12,880 bases of DNA, from the NCBI GenBank assembly GCA_027483745.1, contig JAIXTZ010000239.1, positions 1 through 12,880 of the forward strand, written 5' to 3'. Each line of letters starts with the position of its first letter. The stretch's first letter is position 1. The notes under the pieces were generated by a model. That model saw only the letters and a program-made list of their open reading frames with translations. It was not told the DNA's origin and did no database searches. Source of the stretch: Lysobacteraceae bacterium. GTDB taxonomy: Bacteria > Pseudomonadota > Gammaproteobacteria > Xanthomonadales > Xanthomonadaceae. Shown one piece after another: positions 6,679-12,880 of this stretch. The translations under genes and the position numbers were made by a program.

Positions 6679-7946
6679 ACGCGCACGACTTCAATGGATC
6701 CGAATCTCTGGCGGCGTCGAATCCGCCCGAACCAAGCCACGACGACAAGGAGCAACTCGTGACCAAGGCCATTCGTGCGACGAAGGACCTAGCCCTCTTC
6801 GGCGCACCGCCCGCTTTCGCCGATGTCGTCCACGTGGGCCGGCCGAACATCGGCGACCGTGCCGCGTTCTTCGCTCACGTCAACGAGATGTTCGATCGGC
6901 GTTGGCTGACCAACAACGGGCCATTCGTCCAGGAGCTGGAACGTCGCCTTGCGGAGTACCTCGGCGTGCGCCACGTCGTGGCGATGTGCAACGGGACCAT
7001 CGCGTTGGAGATCGCAATCCGCGCTCTCGGCCTCAAGGGTGAAGTGATCCTTCCCTCTTACACCTTCGTCGCGACCGCTCAGGCCCTGCTCTGGCAGGAG
7101 ATCACGCCGGTCTTTGCGGATGTCGACCCGCGCACGCACAACCTGGATCCGCTGGCGGTCGAGCGGATGATCACTCCGCGCACCACCGGGATCATCGGCG
7201 TCCACCTGTGGGGTCGCGCCGCGCCGGTGGACGAGCTCGCCGAGATCGCCCGGCATCGCCAGCTCGCCCTCATGTTCGATGCCGCCCATGCCTTCGGGGC
7301 CAGTTACCGCGGGCGCCGCATCGGCGCTTTCGGTCGTGCTGAGGTCTTCAGCTTTCATGCCACGAAGTTCTTCAACTGCTTCGAGGGCGGGGCCATCACG
7401 ACGAACGAGGACGACCTCGCCAGCACGATGCGCTACATGCGCAATTTCGGCTTCGAGACCTTCGACAAGGCGGTGCACGTGGGCACCAACGGCAAGATGC
7501 CGGAGATCTGCGCAGCGATGGGTCTGGTCAACCTCGATGCGCTGGAGGCCGTGGTCGAGGCCAACCGTGCGCACCACCGCGCTTACACCAAGGCCCTCGC
7601 GGGCATCCCGGGCGTCGCCGTGCTGCCGTACGACCCCCGCGAGCAGAGCAACTTCCAGTACGTGGTGATGGAGCTTGGCCCGGAGTATCCCGTTCCCCGC
7701 GACCGCGTCGTCGAGGCGTTGCAAGCCGAGAACATCCTCGCCCGCAAGTACTTCTGGCCCGGCGCGCACAACATGCGGCCGTTCCGCGACCTCTATCCCC
7801 ACGCCGGCCTTCTGTTGCCGAACACCGCACAGGTGGCCGACCGCGTGGTGGTGCTCCCGACCGGCACGACCTTGCCCGAGGGCGTGGTCGACACGGTGGC
7901 TGCCGTCCTTCGTGCGCTTGCCGCCGATCCCGCGCGCCGCGGCTGA
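6675..7946 (+). CDS. DegT/DnrJ/EryC1-family PLP-dependent sugar aminotransferase
   Basis: This 423-residue protein (from the ATG at 6675) belongs to the aminotransferases that convert a nucleotide-linked keto sugar to an amino sugar. Visible features are RWLTNNGPFVQELERRLAEY, the PLP phosphate region VRHVVAMCNGTIALEIA, LPSYTFVATAQAL, VHLWGRAAPVDEL, MFDAAHAFG (D202 pairs with the PLP pyridine nitrogen; H205) and SFHATKFFNCFEGGA, where K231 is the Schiff-base lysine. All catalytic landmarks are intact. The ATG overlaps the glycosyltransferase stop (ATGA). An alternative GTG at 6759 has a strong ribosome binding site and would start at TKAIRATKDLALFG, close to where family members usually begin. 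The amino sugar probably feeds the glycosyltransferase. Which ring position is aminated cannot be read from the sequence. Confidence 0.93.
   Translation: MNAHDFNGSESLAASNPPEPSHDDKEQLVTKAIRATKDLALFGAPPAFADVVHVGRPNIGDRAAFFAHVNEMFDRRWLTNNGPFVQELERRLAEYLGVRHVVAMCNGTIALEIAIRALGLKGEVILPSYTFVATAQALLWQEITPVFADVDPRTHNLDPLAVERMITPRTTGIIGVHLWGRAAPVDELAEIARHRQLALMFDAAHAFGASYRGRRIGAFGRAEVFSFHATKFFNCFEGGAITTNEDDLASTMRYMRNFGFETFDKAVHVGTNGKMPEICAAMGLVNLDALEAVVEANRAHHRAYTKALAGIPGVAVLPYDPREQSNFQYVVMELGPEYPVPRDRVVEALQAENILARKYFWPGAHNMRPFRDLYPHAGLLLPNTAQVADRVVVLPTGTTLPEGVVDTVAAVLRALAADPARRG
6747..6761 (+). promoter_or_regulatory. Internal ribosome binding site and GTG, alternative aminotransferase start
   Basis: AAGGAG (6747-6752) lies six bases before an in-frame GTG (6759-6761), 28 codons into the longer frame. 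The 28 residues that would be lost (MNAHDFNGSESLAASNPPEP and eight more) are polar and look disordered, unlike the family core. This is the better Shine-Dalgarno of the two, while the upstream ATG has the ATGA overlap and a GGGAG-type site. Both starts could be used. Confidence 0.5.
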
Positions 7947-7958
7947 GGGCTTCGGGGC

Positions 7959-8657
7959 ATGCGCCTTGCGATCATGCAGCCTTATGTCTTCCCCTATCTC
8001 GGCTACTTCGCGCTGGCCGCGTCCGTGGATCGCTTCGTCTTCCTCGACGATGCCCAGTTCATCAAGCAGGGCTGGGTCAACCGGAACCGCTGGTGGGTCG
8101 GTGGGAAGCCGGATTACTTCACCGTGCCGGTCACGGGCGTGGGGGAGCGCACGCCGATCGACGAGGTTCGGGTCCTTCCCGGCGGGCCTTGGCGCCGGAA
8201 GCTGGTGATGAGCCTCGAGCAGCATTACGCCCGAGCTCCGCATCGTCCCGAGGCCGTCGCGCTACTGCGCGAGGTCGTCGACGCCGAGGGGGCCGGCATC
8301 GCAGAGATGGCGAAGCGCAGTGTCCGCGCGACGTGCGCGAGGCTGGGCATCACCCCGGCGTTCGTCGACAGCAGCCGCGGCTACCTGAACGGCGATCTGC
8401 GTGGCGAGGCGCGCGTGCTCGACATCTGTCGCCGGGAAGGCGCCACGGAGTACGTCAACCTTCCCGGGGGCGTGTCGCTCTACGACCCGGCGCGATTCGC
8501 CGCCATCGGGGTGGGCTTGCGTTTCGTCCGGCCGTGGAAGCGGGCGTGGACGCGCGGCGGACTGCCGGAAGACGCGAGCCTGTCCGTTCTTGATGCCTTG
8601 GCGTTCCACCCCGCGGCGGCGGTGCGGGCCCTGATCGACGAGGAGATGGCGGCATGA
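7959..8657 (+). CDS. WbqC-family protein
   Basis: This 232-residue protein starts 12 nt after the aminotransferase. Hallmarks of the WbqC-like family are IMQPYVFPYLGYF (residues 5-17), FLDDAQFIKQGWVNRNRW (28-45, with the DDxQ and NRNR motifs), and EYVNLPGGVSLYD (164-176) near the C-terminus. Such proteins occur in O-antigen and flagellin glycan clusters beside amino-sugar aminotransferases. Their biochemical activity is not firmly established; a role in modifying or acylating the amino sugar is often supposed. It has no signal peptide or membrane segment, so it should act in the cytoplasm. The stop overlaps the methyltransferase start (ATGA). Confidence 0.9.
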   Translation: MRLAIMQPYVFPYLGYFALAASVDRFVFLDDAQFIKQGWVNRNRWWVGGKPDYFTVPVTGVGERTPIDEVRVLPGGPWRRKLVMSLEQHYARAPHRPEAVALLREVVDAEGAGIAEMAKRSVRATCARLGITPAFVDSSRGYLNGDLRGEARVLDICRREGATEYVNLPGGVSLYDPARFAAIGVGLRFVRPWKRAWTRGGLPEDASLSVLDALAFHPAAAVRALIDEEMAA

Positions 8658-9370
8658 GCGAGGCGTGGCGGGACTTCTGGCGGACCTACCGGGCCGACGA
8701 GGCGCGGTGCGAGGCCGATCTCTTCGTCCAGGTGGGCAAGACCGTCCAGAAGCGGCCGGTCCCACCGGAGGTGTTCGAAGCCATGGTCCGGCAGGTCGTC
8801 ATCGCCCTCGAGCCGGCGCCCGGCGAGGTCCTCGTCGACCTGTGCTGCGGGAACGGGCTCGTGACGCATGCGCTCTCCCGCTGCGTGAAGGAGATCGTCG
8901 CCATCGACTTCGCGGAGCATCTGATCGACGCCGCGCGCCGCTTCAAGTCGGCGCCGAACATCCAGTACGTCGTCGGGGATGTCGAGACCGCCCTGCGCGA
9001 CGTCGTCGTCGGTCCGCCCGACAAGGTGCTGATGAACGATTCGCTCGGCTATTTCACGCCGGAGAGTTTCGGTCGCGTGCTCGATGCCCTCGATGCCCTT
9101 GCCGAGGGGCGACCCCTGCGATTCCTCGTGACCGGCATCCCGGGCCACGAGCACCGCTGGAACTTCTACGACACGCCGGAGCGCCGGGCCCGCTACGAGG
9201 CCCTCGAGCGTTCCGGCGACGGCACCTTCGACGGCATGGGCCGCTGGTGGACGCAGGCGGAGCTGGAAGCCGTCGGTCGCGAGCGCGGGTTCGCCGTGCG
9301 CGTCGAGCGCCAGGCGCCCGAGCTGTCCACCTACCGCGTTAACGCCCTCTACGAGCGGACGGCCGGATGA
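8654..9370 (+). CDS. Class I SAM-dependent methyltransferase
   Basis: This 238-residue protein has the Rossmann-type SAM-binding core. Motif I is VLVDLCCGNGLVTHAL (G66 and G68 in the loop), followed by an acidic residue at the end of strand 2 (VAIDF, D85) and GDVE (108-111). A further helix-rich segment ends in FDGMGRWWTQAELEAVGRER, a common layout in small-molecule methyltransferases. It overlaps its neighbours by ATGA at both ends, so it is tightly coupled to the WbqC-family and flavodoxin-like genes. In this context the likely substrate is the nucleotide-linked or protein-linked amino sugar (O- or N-methylation). The substrate itself is inferred; a protein acceptor such as flagellin lysine cannot be excluded. 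Confidence 0.88.
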   Translation: MSEAWRDFWRTYRADEARCEADLFVQVGKTVQKRPVPPEVFEAMVRQVVIALEPAPGEVLVDLCCGNGLVTHALSRCVKEIVAIDFAEHLIDAARRFKSAPNIQYVVGDVETALRDVVVGPPDKVLMNDSLGYFTPESFGRVLDALDALAEGRPLRFLVTGIPGHEHRWNFYDTPERRARYEALERSGDGTFDGMGRWWTQAELEAVGRERGFAVRVERQAPELSTYRVNALYERTAG

Positions 9371-9810
9371 AGATCCTGTACGGCACCGTTGGCGGAACGA
9401 CCCGCCGCGTCGCGAAGCGGCTGCAGGCCGTCCTCGGCGACGCGTGCGCCGTCTGGTCGGCGGAGCAGCTTCTGGCCGATCCGGCGGGATTCACTGCCGA
9501 CGACCTCGTCCTCTGCAGCCCGACCTATGGCGACGGCGAGTTGGAGGCCACCCTCGAGCGCGCGATCGTCGCCCATCCCTGGCAGGGCTGGGCCGGCTGC
9601 CGTGTGGCGTTCTGCGAGATCGGCGTCTACACCGGCTACGAGGAGTTCGGGCATGGCCTGCTCCCGATCCTCCGCCACCATTTCGCCCCGGCGGGGCTGG
9701 TGGAGAGTTTCCCGCCGCTGTCCCTCGACACGGTTCCGCTGCTCGACGACGGGTTCGTGGAGCGCTGGGGCCGGGCGCTCGGCGCTGCGTGGGGGATTCG
9801 CCATGGATGA
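9367..9810 (+). CDS. Flavodoxin-like protein
   Basis: This 147-residue protein has the size and motif order of a short-chain or MioC-type flavodoxin. A phosphate-binding loop (YGTVGGTTRRVA, residues 5-16) follows the first strand, a PTYGDGE loop (52-58) provides the usual first flavin-stacking region with Y55, and CEIGVYTGYEEFGHGL (83-98) corresponds to the second FMN loop. FMN binding is therefore likely, giving a one-electron carrier or a flavin-dependent partner. It overlaps the methyltransferase by ATGA and the LRR gene by 8 nt, so it belongs to the glycosylation cassette by position. No reductase or redox enzyme is beside it. Its role in flagellin modification is not obvious, and this gene is a lead rather than an explained component. 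Confidence 0.85.
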   Translation: MKILYGTVGGTTRRVAKRLQAVLGDACAVWSAEQLLADPAGFTADDLVLCSPTYGDGELEATLERAIVAHPWQGWAGCRVAFCEIGVYTGYEEFGHGLLPILRHHFAPAGLVESFPPLSLDTVPLLDDGFVERWGRALGAAWGIRHG

Positions 9811-10798
9811 CCGGCGCCGCGTCGCGCGCATCGAGGCGGCCGTCGGCCGTCCCTTGGCCACGGCGTTCCACGAGGACCGCTGCGTCTCGCTGTCCCTGCA
9901 CGATCCGGCCCTGCCGTGGGGCGGACTCCTCCGCCACCACGGCGCGGGCGGACGCGAGGCGATCCTCGCCGACATCGCCGGCCTCGACGCGCTCGAACGC
10001 CTCGACCTGCGCAAGAACATGCTCGGGGCGCTGCCGGAGTCTTTCGCCGGCCTCGTGCGGCTTCGCGACCTGAACCTCGGCAGCAACGCCCTCGAGCACG
10101 TCCCCGCCTTCGTCTACCGGGCGCAGGGCCTCGAGCAGCTGTTCCTCGGCAGCAACGCCATCCGGGAGATCGACGAGGCCCTGTACGGCCTCCGCGGACT
10201 GCGTCGCTTGCATCTCCACAAGCTCCGGCTGCGCGGCCTTCCCGAAGGGCTCTCGAGCCTGCCGCAGCTCGACACCCTGCACCTCTACCTCTCCGGCCTG
10301 CGCCACGTGCCGGCCGATGTGTTCCGCTGCGTCGGCCTCAGCACGCTGAGCTTGGGCTTCGCGCCGTTCACCGCGCTCCCGGAGGACCTGGGCGACCTGT
10401 CGGAACTCCGCTACCTCACCGTCGTGCTGACCAAGCTGCGCGCGCTGCCGGATTCCTTCGCCCGGCTGCGCAAGCTCGTCGCCACCCGCCTCTACAAGAA
10501 CCGCCTCGAGGCCTTGCCCGAGGGCATCGGCGAGCTGCAGGCCCTCGAGCAGATCAGCCTGTACTCGAACGCGCTGTCGTCCCTCCCGGCGTCGTTCGAG
10601 GGGTTGCGGTCGTTGAAGAAGCTCAATCTCGCGGCCAACCACTTCGAGGCGGTGCCGGCGTCGCTGGCACGCTTGCCCGCGCTGGAGTGGGTCGCCCTGT
10701 TCGACAACCCGCTGACGCAGCCGCCGATCGCCCTTCCCGCGAGCGCCGTGGCGTGGGAGCGGCCTTTCGGTCCGGGGCTTCCTTCCGCGACGGCCTGA
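9803..10798 (+). CDS. Cytoplasmic leucine-rich-repeat protein (11 repeats of 23 residues)
   Basis: The ATG at 9803 overlaps the flavodoxin stop by 8 nt and gives 331 residues. After about 60 N-terminal residues come eleven consecutive repeats, mostly exactly 23 residues long, of the form LxxLxxLxLxxNxLxxLPxxxxx. Examples are LERLDLRKNMLGALPESF and LEQISLYSNALSSLPASF. This is the Shoc2/ROCO-type LRR pattern and should form a curved protein-binding solenoid. No signal peptide, transmembrane helix, kinase, GTPase or E3-ligase domain accompanies it, so it is probably a cytoplasmic scaffold or adaptor, not a secreted effector. It is the last gene of the cassette. Partners are unknown; flagellin, its chaperones or the glycosyltransferase are natural candidates. 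Confidence 0.93.
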   Translation: MDDRRRVARIEAAVGRPLATAFHEDRCVSLSLHDPALPWGGLLRHHGAGGREAILADIAGLDALERLDLRKNMLGALPESFAGLVRLRDLNLGSNALEHVPAFVYRAQGLEQLFLGSNAIREIDEALYGLRGLRRLHLHKLRLRGLPEGLSSLPQLDTLHLYLSGLRHVPADVFRCVGLSTLSLGFAPFTALPEDLGDLSELRYLTVVLTKLRALPDSFARLRKLVATRLYKNRLEALPEGIGELQALEQISLYSNALSSLPASFEGLRSLKKLNLAANHFEAVPASLARLPALEWVALFDNPLTQPPIALPASAVAWERPFGPGLPSATA

Positions 10799-10896
10799 GC
10801 CCCCTTGGTCGAGGGGCGGTGCGCGCCCGTCCCGCGATTCGGCCCGGTCCGCGGCCGTGGCCTCGCCCGGCCCCGCCGGTTTCCCGCCGCCCCCGT

Positions 10897-10912
10897 TGGC
10901 ACGCCCCTTGCA
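10897..10912 (+). promoter_or_regulatory. Sigma-54 (-24/-12) promoter in front of rpoN
   Basis: TGGCACG-CCCC-TTGCA is a perfect match to the sigma-54 consensus, with GG (10898-10899) and GC (10910-10911) 12 bp apart. Apart from the four spacer bases it is identical to the flagellin promoter at 198-213. Transcription should start near 10923, some 22 nt before the rpoN ATG. The rest of the 146-nt gap after the LRR gene is very GC-rich and shows no other clear element. Confidence 0.88.
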
Positions 10913-10920
10913 TCCCGCTT

Positions 10921-10942
10921 CGGCACCTCCTCGGAAGTGCCG
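10921..10942 (+). promoter_or_regulatory. Hairpin over the rpoN ribosome binding region
   Basis: cggcac (10921-10926) pairs perfectly with gtgccg (10937-10942), leaving a 10-nt loop, ctcctcggaa. The loop contains the only Shine-Dalgarno-like bases (GGAA, 10933-10936) before the ATG at 10945. A GGA in a hairpin loop at this position is the form bound by CsrA/RsmA proteins. The pairing is seen; control of translation is inference. The expected transcript start (near 10923) falls inside the 5' arm, which may shorten the stem. Confidence 0.35.
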
Positions 10943-10944
10943 CC

Positions 10945-12348
10945 ATGAAGAACCGCCTCGCCGCCACCCAGTCCCAGTCGCAGAGCCTCAACGCGCAGGT
11001 GCTGCAGTCGATCCGCCTGCTCGGCCTCACCGGCCTCGAGCTGGAGCAGGAGCTGGCCGAGGCGCTCGCCCAGAACCCGATGCTGGAGCGCGAGGAGGAC
11101 GAGTCCGAATCCCCGCTGCCCGAGCTCACCCCGCAGGAGCGCGCGGCGCAGGAGACGGCAGCGTTCGACGAGCTGCCCGACCTCTGGTCGACGCCCGGCA
11201 TGGGCAGCGGTTTCGATCCGGAAGAAGGCGAAGACCGCCTGTCCCGCGTCGCCGCGCCGGTCAGCAACGACCCGGCCCTGCGGGTGCTGGAAGGCCTGGC
11301 GATGGAACTGAAGGACGCCGATCTCGCCATCGCCGCCGCGTGGCTGGAGCGCACGGCGGATTCCGGCTACCTCGCCGGCGACCGCGATGCCATCGATGCC
11401 GAGATCACCGCCACGCTCGGCCTGCGCACGCGCCGCTCCGAGGCCATCCGCCAGCGCCTGCTGCACGGCACGCCGGCCGGCCTCGCCGCCGTCGACCTGC
11501 GCGAGTGCCTACTGGCCCAGATCCACGACCTGCCGGCGAAGGACGCAGGTGTGGCGCTCGCCCGCGACATGATCGACCGCAGCTTGGCCCTCGTCGCCCA
11601 GCGCGATTGGCCGGCCTTGGCCGCCGCGCATGCCGCGCCGATGGAGGCGCTGCGCGTCGCCGCCCGCCTCATCCAGTCGCTGAACCCCAAGCCGGGCGAG
11701 CCCCTGCTGGCCGACGAGCAGGTGCACGTGCTGCCCGACGTCGTGGCCTGGCCGGCCGACGGCCGCTGGCACGTGGCGCTGAACCCGCAGACCGCCCCGC
11801 GCGTGCGCGTGGCCAGCGAATACGAGAGCGCGCTGTCGGAAGCCGGCGACTCGCCCTCCGTGCAGCACCTCAAGGCGCTGATGAACGAGGCGCGCTGGCT
11901 GGCCCGCGGCATCGCCCAGCGCCACGACACCCTGATCAAGGTCGCCCGCGCCGTGGTGGCGCGCCAGCAGGCCTTCCTCGAGCGCGGCGAAGAGGGTCTG
12001 CTGCCGCTCACGCTGAAGGAGATCGCCGCCGACGTCGGCGTGCACGAGAGCACCGTCTCGCGCATCACCACCGGCAAGTACCTGCAGACCCCGCGCGGCT
12101 TGTTCGAGCTGAAGCGCTTCTTCGGCGTGAAGCTGGAGGGCAGCGCGATCGCTGGGGTGGCCATCAAGGCCTTGGTGAAGAAGCTGATCGAGGCCGAGCT
12201 GCCGGCCGCGCCGCTGGCCGACGACGTGCTGGTCGCCCTGCTGGCCCGCCGCGGCGTGCAGGTGGCCCGCCGCACCGTCGCCAAGTATCGTGAGCAGCTG
12301 AACATCCCGCCGGCGCGGCAGCGGGGCCTCGCGGCCCGCGCGGCCTGA
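10945..12348 (+). CDS. rpoN: RNA polymerase sigma-54 factor
   Basis: This 467-residue protein has the full sigma-54 layout. Region I is Gln/Leu-rich (SQSQSLNAQVLQSIRLLGLT, then LELEQELAEALAQNPMLE), the part that contacts activators and the -12 element. An acidic region II follows, then the core-binding domain, a helix-turn-helix with LTLKEIAADVGVHESTVSRI (residues 355-374), and the RpoN box ARRTVAKYRE (441-450), which reads the -24 element. Only 17 residues follow the box. Sigma-54 lets polymerase start transcription at -24/-12 promoters when an ATPase activator such as FleQ is present. Its place in the flagellar locus next to a FleQ-type gene suggests the flagellum-dedicated copy (rpoN2-like) known in Xanthomonas, where a second rpoN lies elsewhere. 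A perfect sigma-54 promoter lies just upstream. Confidence 0.97.
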   Translation: MKNRLAATQSQSQSLNAQVLQSIRLLGLTGLELEQELAEALAQNPMLEREEDESESPLPELTPQERAAQETAAFDELPDLWSTPGMGSGFDPEEGEDRLSRVAAPVSNDPALRVLEGLAMELKDADLAIAAAWLERTADSGYLAGDRDAIDAEITATLGLRTRRSEAIRQRLLHGTPAGLAAVDLRECLLAQIHDLPAKDAGVALARDMIDRSLALVAQRDWPALAAAHAAPMEALRVAARLIQSLNPKPGEPLLADEQVHVLPDVVAWPADGRWHVALNPQTAPRVRVASEYESALSEAGDSPSVQHLKALMNEARWLARGIAQRHDTLIKVARAVVARQQAFLERGEEGLLPLTLKEIAADVGVHESTVSRITTGKYLQTPRGLFELKRFFGVKLEGSAIAGVAIKALVKKLIEAELPAAPLADDVLVALLARRGVQVARRTVAKYREQLNIPPARQRGLAARAA

Positions 12349-12387
12349 CCGGCACCACGCCGCCCGCGGCGCCGCGAGCCCTGTGCC

Positions 12388-12774
12388 ATGACCGTGATCC
12401 GCCTGCTTCTCGTCGACGACCACGACGCGTTCCTCAACGCGGCGGAGCGCCATCTGCGGCGCGTGGACCACGTGGCCATCGTCGGCCGTGGGCGCAACGG
12501 CATCGAGGCCGTCGCGATGGCGGATGAACTCAAGCCGGACCTCGTCGTCCTCGACCTCGCCATGCCGGAGATGGGCGGCCTGCAGGCCACCCGCCTGATC
12601 AAGGCGCAGGACGAGCCGCCCTACGTGGTGATCGCCTCGCATTTCGACGACGTCGAACACCGCGAGCACGCGCAGCGGGCCGGCGCCGACGCCTTCATCA
12701 GCAAGCTCAACTACATCGCCGAGCTGCTGCCGGTCATCGAATCGCGCGCCCGCATGGCGCAGGGCGGCGCATGA
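12388..12774 (+). CDS. Stand-alone response-regulator receiver protein
   Basis: This 128-residue protein is a single CheY-like receiver domain with no output domain. The acidic pocket is D10-D11, the phospho-acceptor D56 lies in VVLDLAMPEMGG, the switch Ser is S84 (VVIASHF) and the conserved lysine is K106 (FISKLN). All key residues are present, so phosphorylation is likely. It starts 39 nt after rpoN, with no clear promoter of its own between them, and its stop overlaps the next ATG (ATGA), placing it in an rpoN-receiver-fleQ unit. It may tune the FleQ-type activator or another flagellar component. No histidine kinase is in the window, and the partner is unknown. Confidence 0.92.
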   Translation: MTVIRLLLVDDHDAFLNAAERHLRRVDHVAIVGRGRNGIEAVAMADELKPDLVVLDLAMPEMGGLQATRLIKAQDEPPYVVIASHFDDVEHREHAQRAGADAFISKLNYIAELLPVIESRARMAQGGA

Positions 12775-12880
12775 GCGATTCGCGCATCCTCGTCGTCGAG
12801 GCCGACGACGCCCGCGCGGAACGCATCGGCGCGTTGCTCGATTTCCTCGATTTCACCCCGAAGCGCATCGGCGCCGTCGA
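12771..12880 (+). CDS. fleQ: FleQ-type sigma-54 activator, N-terminal start only (partial, runs off the right edge)
   Basis: Thirty-six residues are visible, beginning MSDSRILVVEADDARAERIG and continuing LLDFLDFTPKRIGAV. This resembles the degenerate receiver-like N-terminal domain of FleQ/FlrA, the master flagellar activators, which would continue into an AAA+ domain and a Fis-type helix-turn-helix beyond the window. The ATG overlaps the receiver gene's stop (ATGA). Position after rpoN and a receiver gene fits fleQ of Xanthomonas-type flagellar clusters. If correct, it would drive the sigma-54 promoters at 198, 4262 and 10897. With so few residues an ordinary response regulator or another enhancer-binding protein cannot be excluded. 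Confidence 0.78.
   Translation, partial: MSDSRILVVEADDARAERIGALLDFLDFTPKRIGAV

Noticed and set aside
6789..8243. 484-codon open frame on the minus strand opposite the aminotransferase and WbqC-family genes
   Set aside because: It spans two convincing plus-strand genes and their junction, and has His/Arg/Gly-rich composition without any motif.
10665..10676. TGGCACG followed by TTGC inside the LRR gene
   Set aside because: Only one base separates the two halves instead of four, so the -24/-12 spacing is wrong for sigma-54.
10801..10816. Possible terminator after the LRR gene
   Set aside because: The stem is only 5 bp (cccct/agggg) and no T-run follows; too weak to call in DNA this GC-rich.

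Overview
The window is a GC-rich (roughly two-thirds G+C) chromosomal flagellar locus. Gene order and protein character point to a gammaproteobacterium of the Xanthomonadaceae/Lysobacteraceae type: tandem flagellin, fliD, fliS, small chaperone, atypical PilZ, glycosylation genes, a second-type rpoN, a receiver protein, then fleQ. The genus cannot be fixed from the sequence alone. Every gene is on the + strand.

Region 1 (1-4240) is the filament module. It starts with the last 38 residues of one flagellin and a strong intrinsic terminator. A complete second flagellin follows (388-1596) under its own perfect -24/-12 (sigma-54) promoter. Next come the cap protein FliD, the flagellin chaperone FliS, a short helical FliT/FlgN-like protein and an atypical PilZ-type protein, packed with overlaps or 2-nt gaps. 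A candidate sigma-28 promoter and a large nested inverted repeat lie between the flagellin gene and fliD.

Region 2 (4241-10798) is a six-gene, translationally coupled cassette behind a second sigma-54-like promoter (4262-4277). It encodes a TPR/SPINDLY-type O-glycosyltransferase, a DegT-family sugar aminotransferase, a WbqC-family protein, a class I SAM methyltransferase, a flavodoxin-like protein and a cytoplasmic 11-repeat leucine-rich-repeat protein. The likely job is to make and attach a modified amino sugar to flagellin. The flavodoxin and LRR proteins have no obvious place in that scheme and are the most novel part of the window.

Region 3 (10799-12880) is the regulatory module: rpoN (sigma-54) preceded by a perfect sigma-54 promoter, so probably autoregulated; a stand-alone receiver protein; and the start of a FleQ-type sigma-54 activator that runs off the window.

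Taken together, filament gene, filament-modification operon and the sigma factor itself carry near-identical -24/-12 elements. This suggests one RpoN/FleQ circuit that makes flagellin and its glycan machinery together. No tRNA, rRNA, CRISPR, insertion sequence or phage gene is visible.
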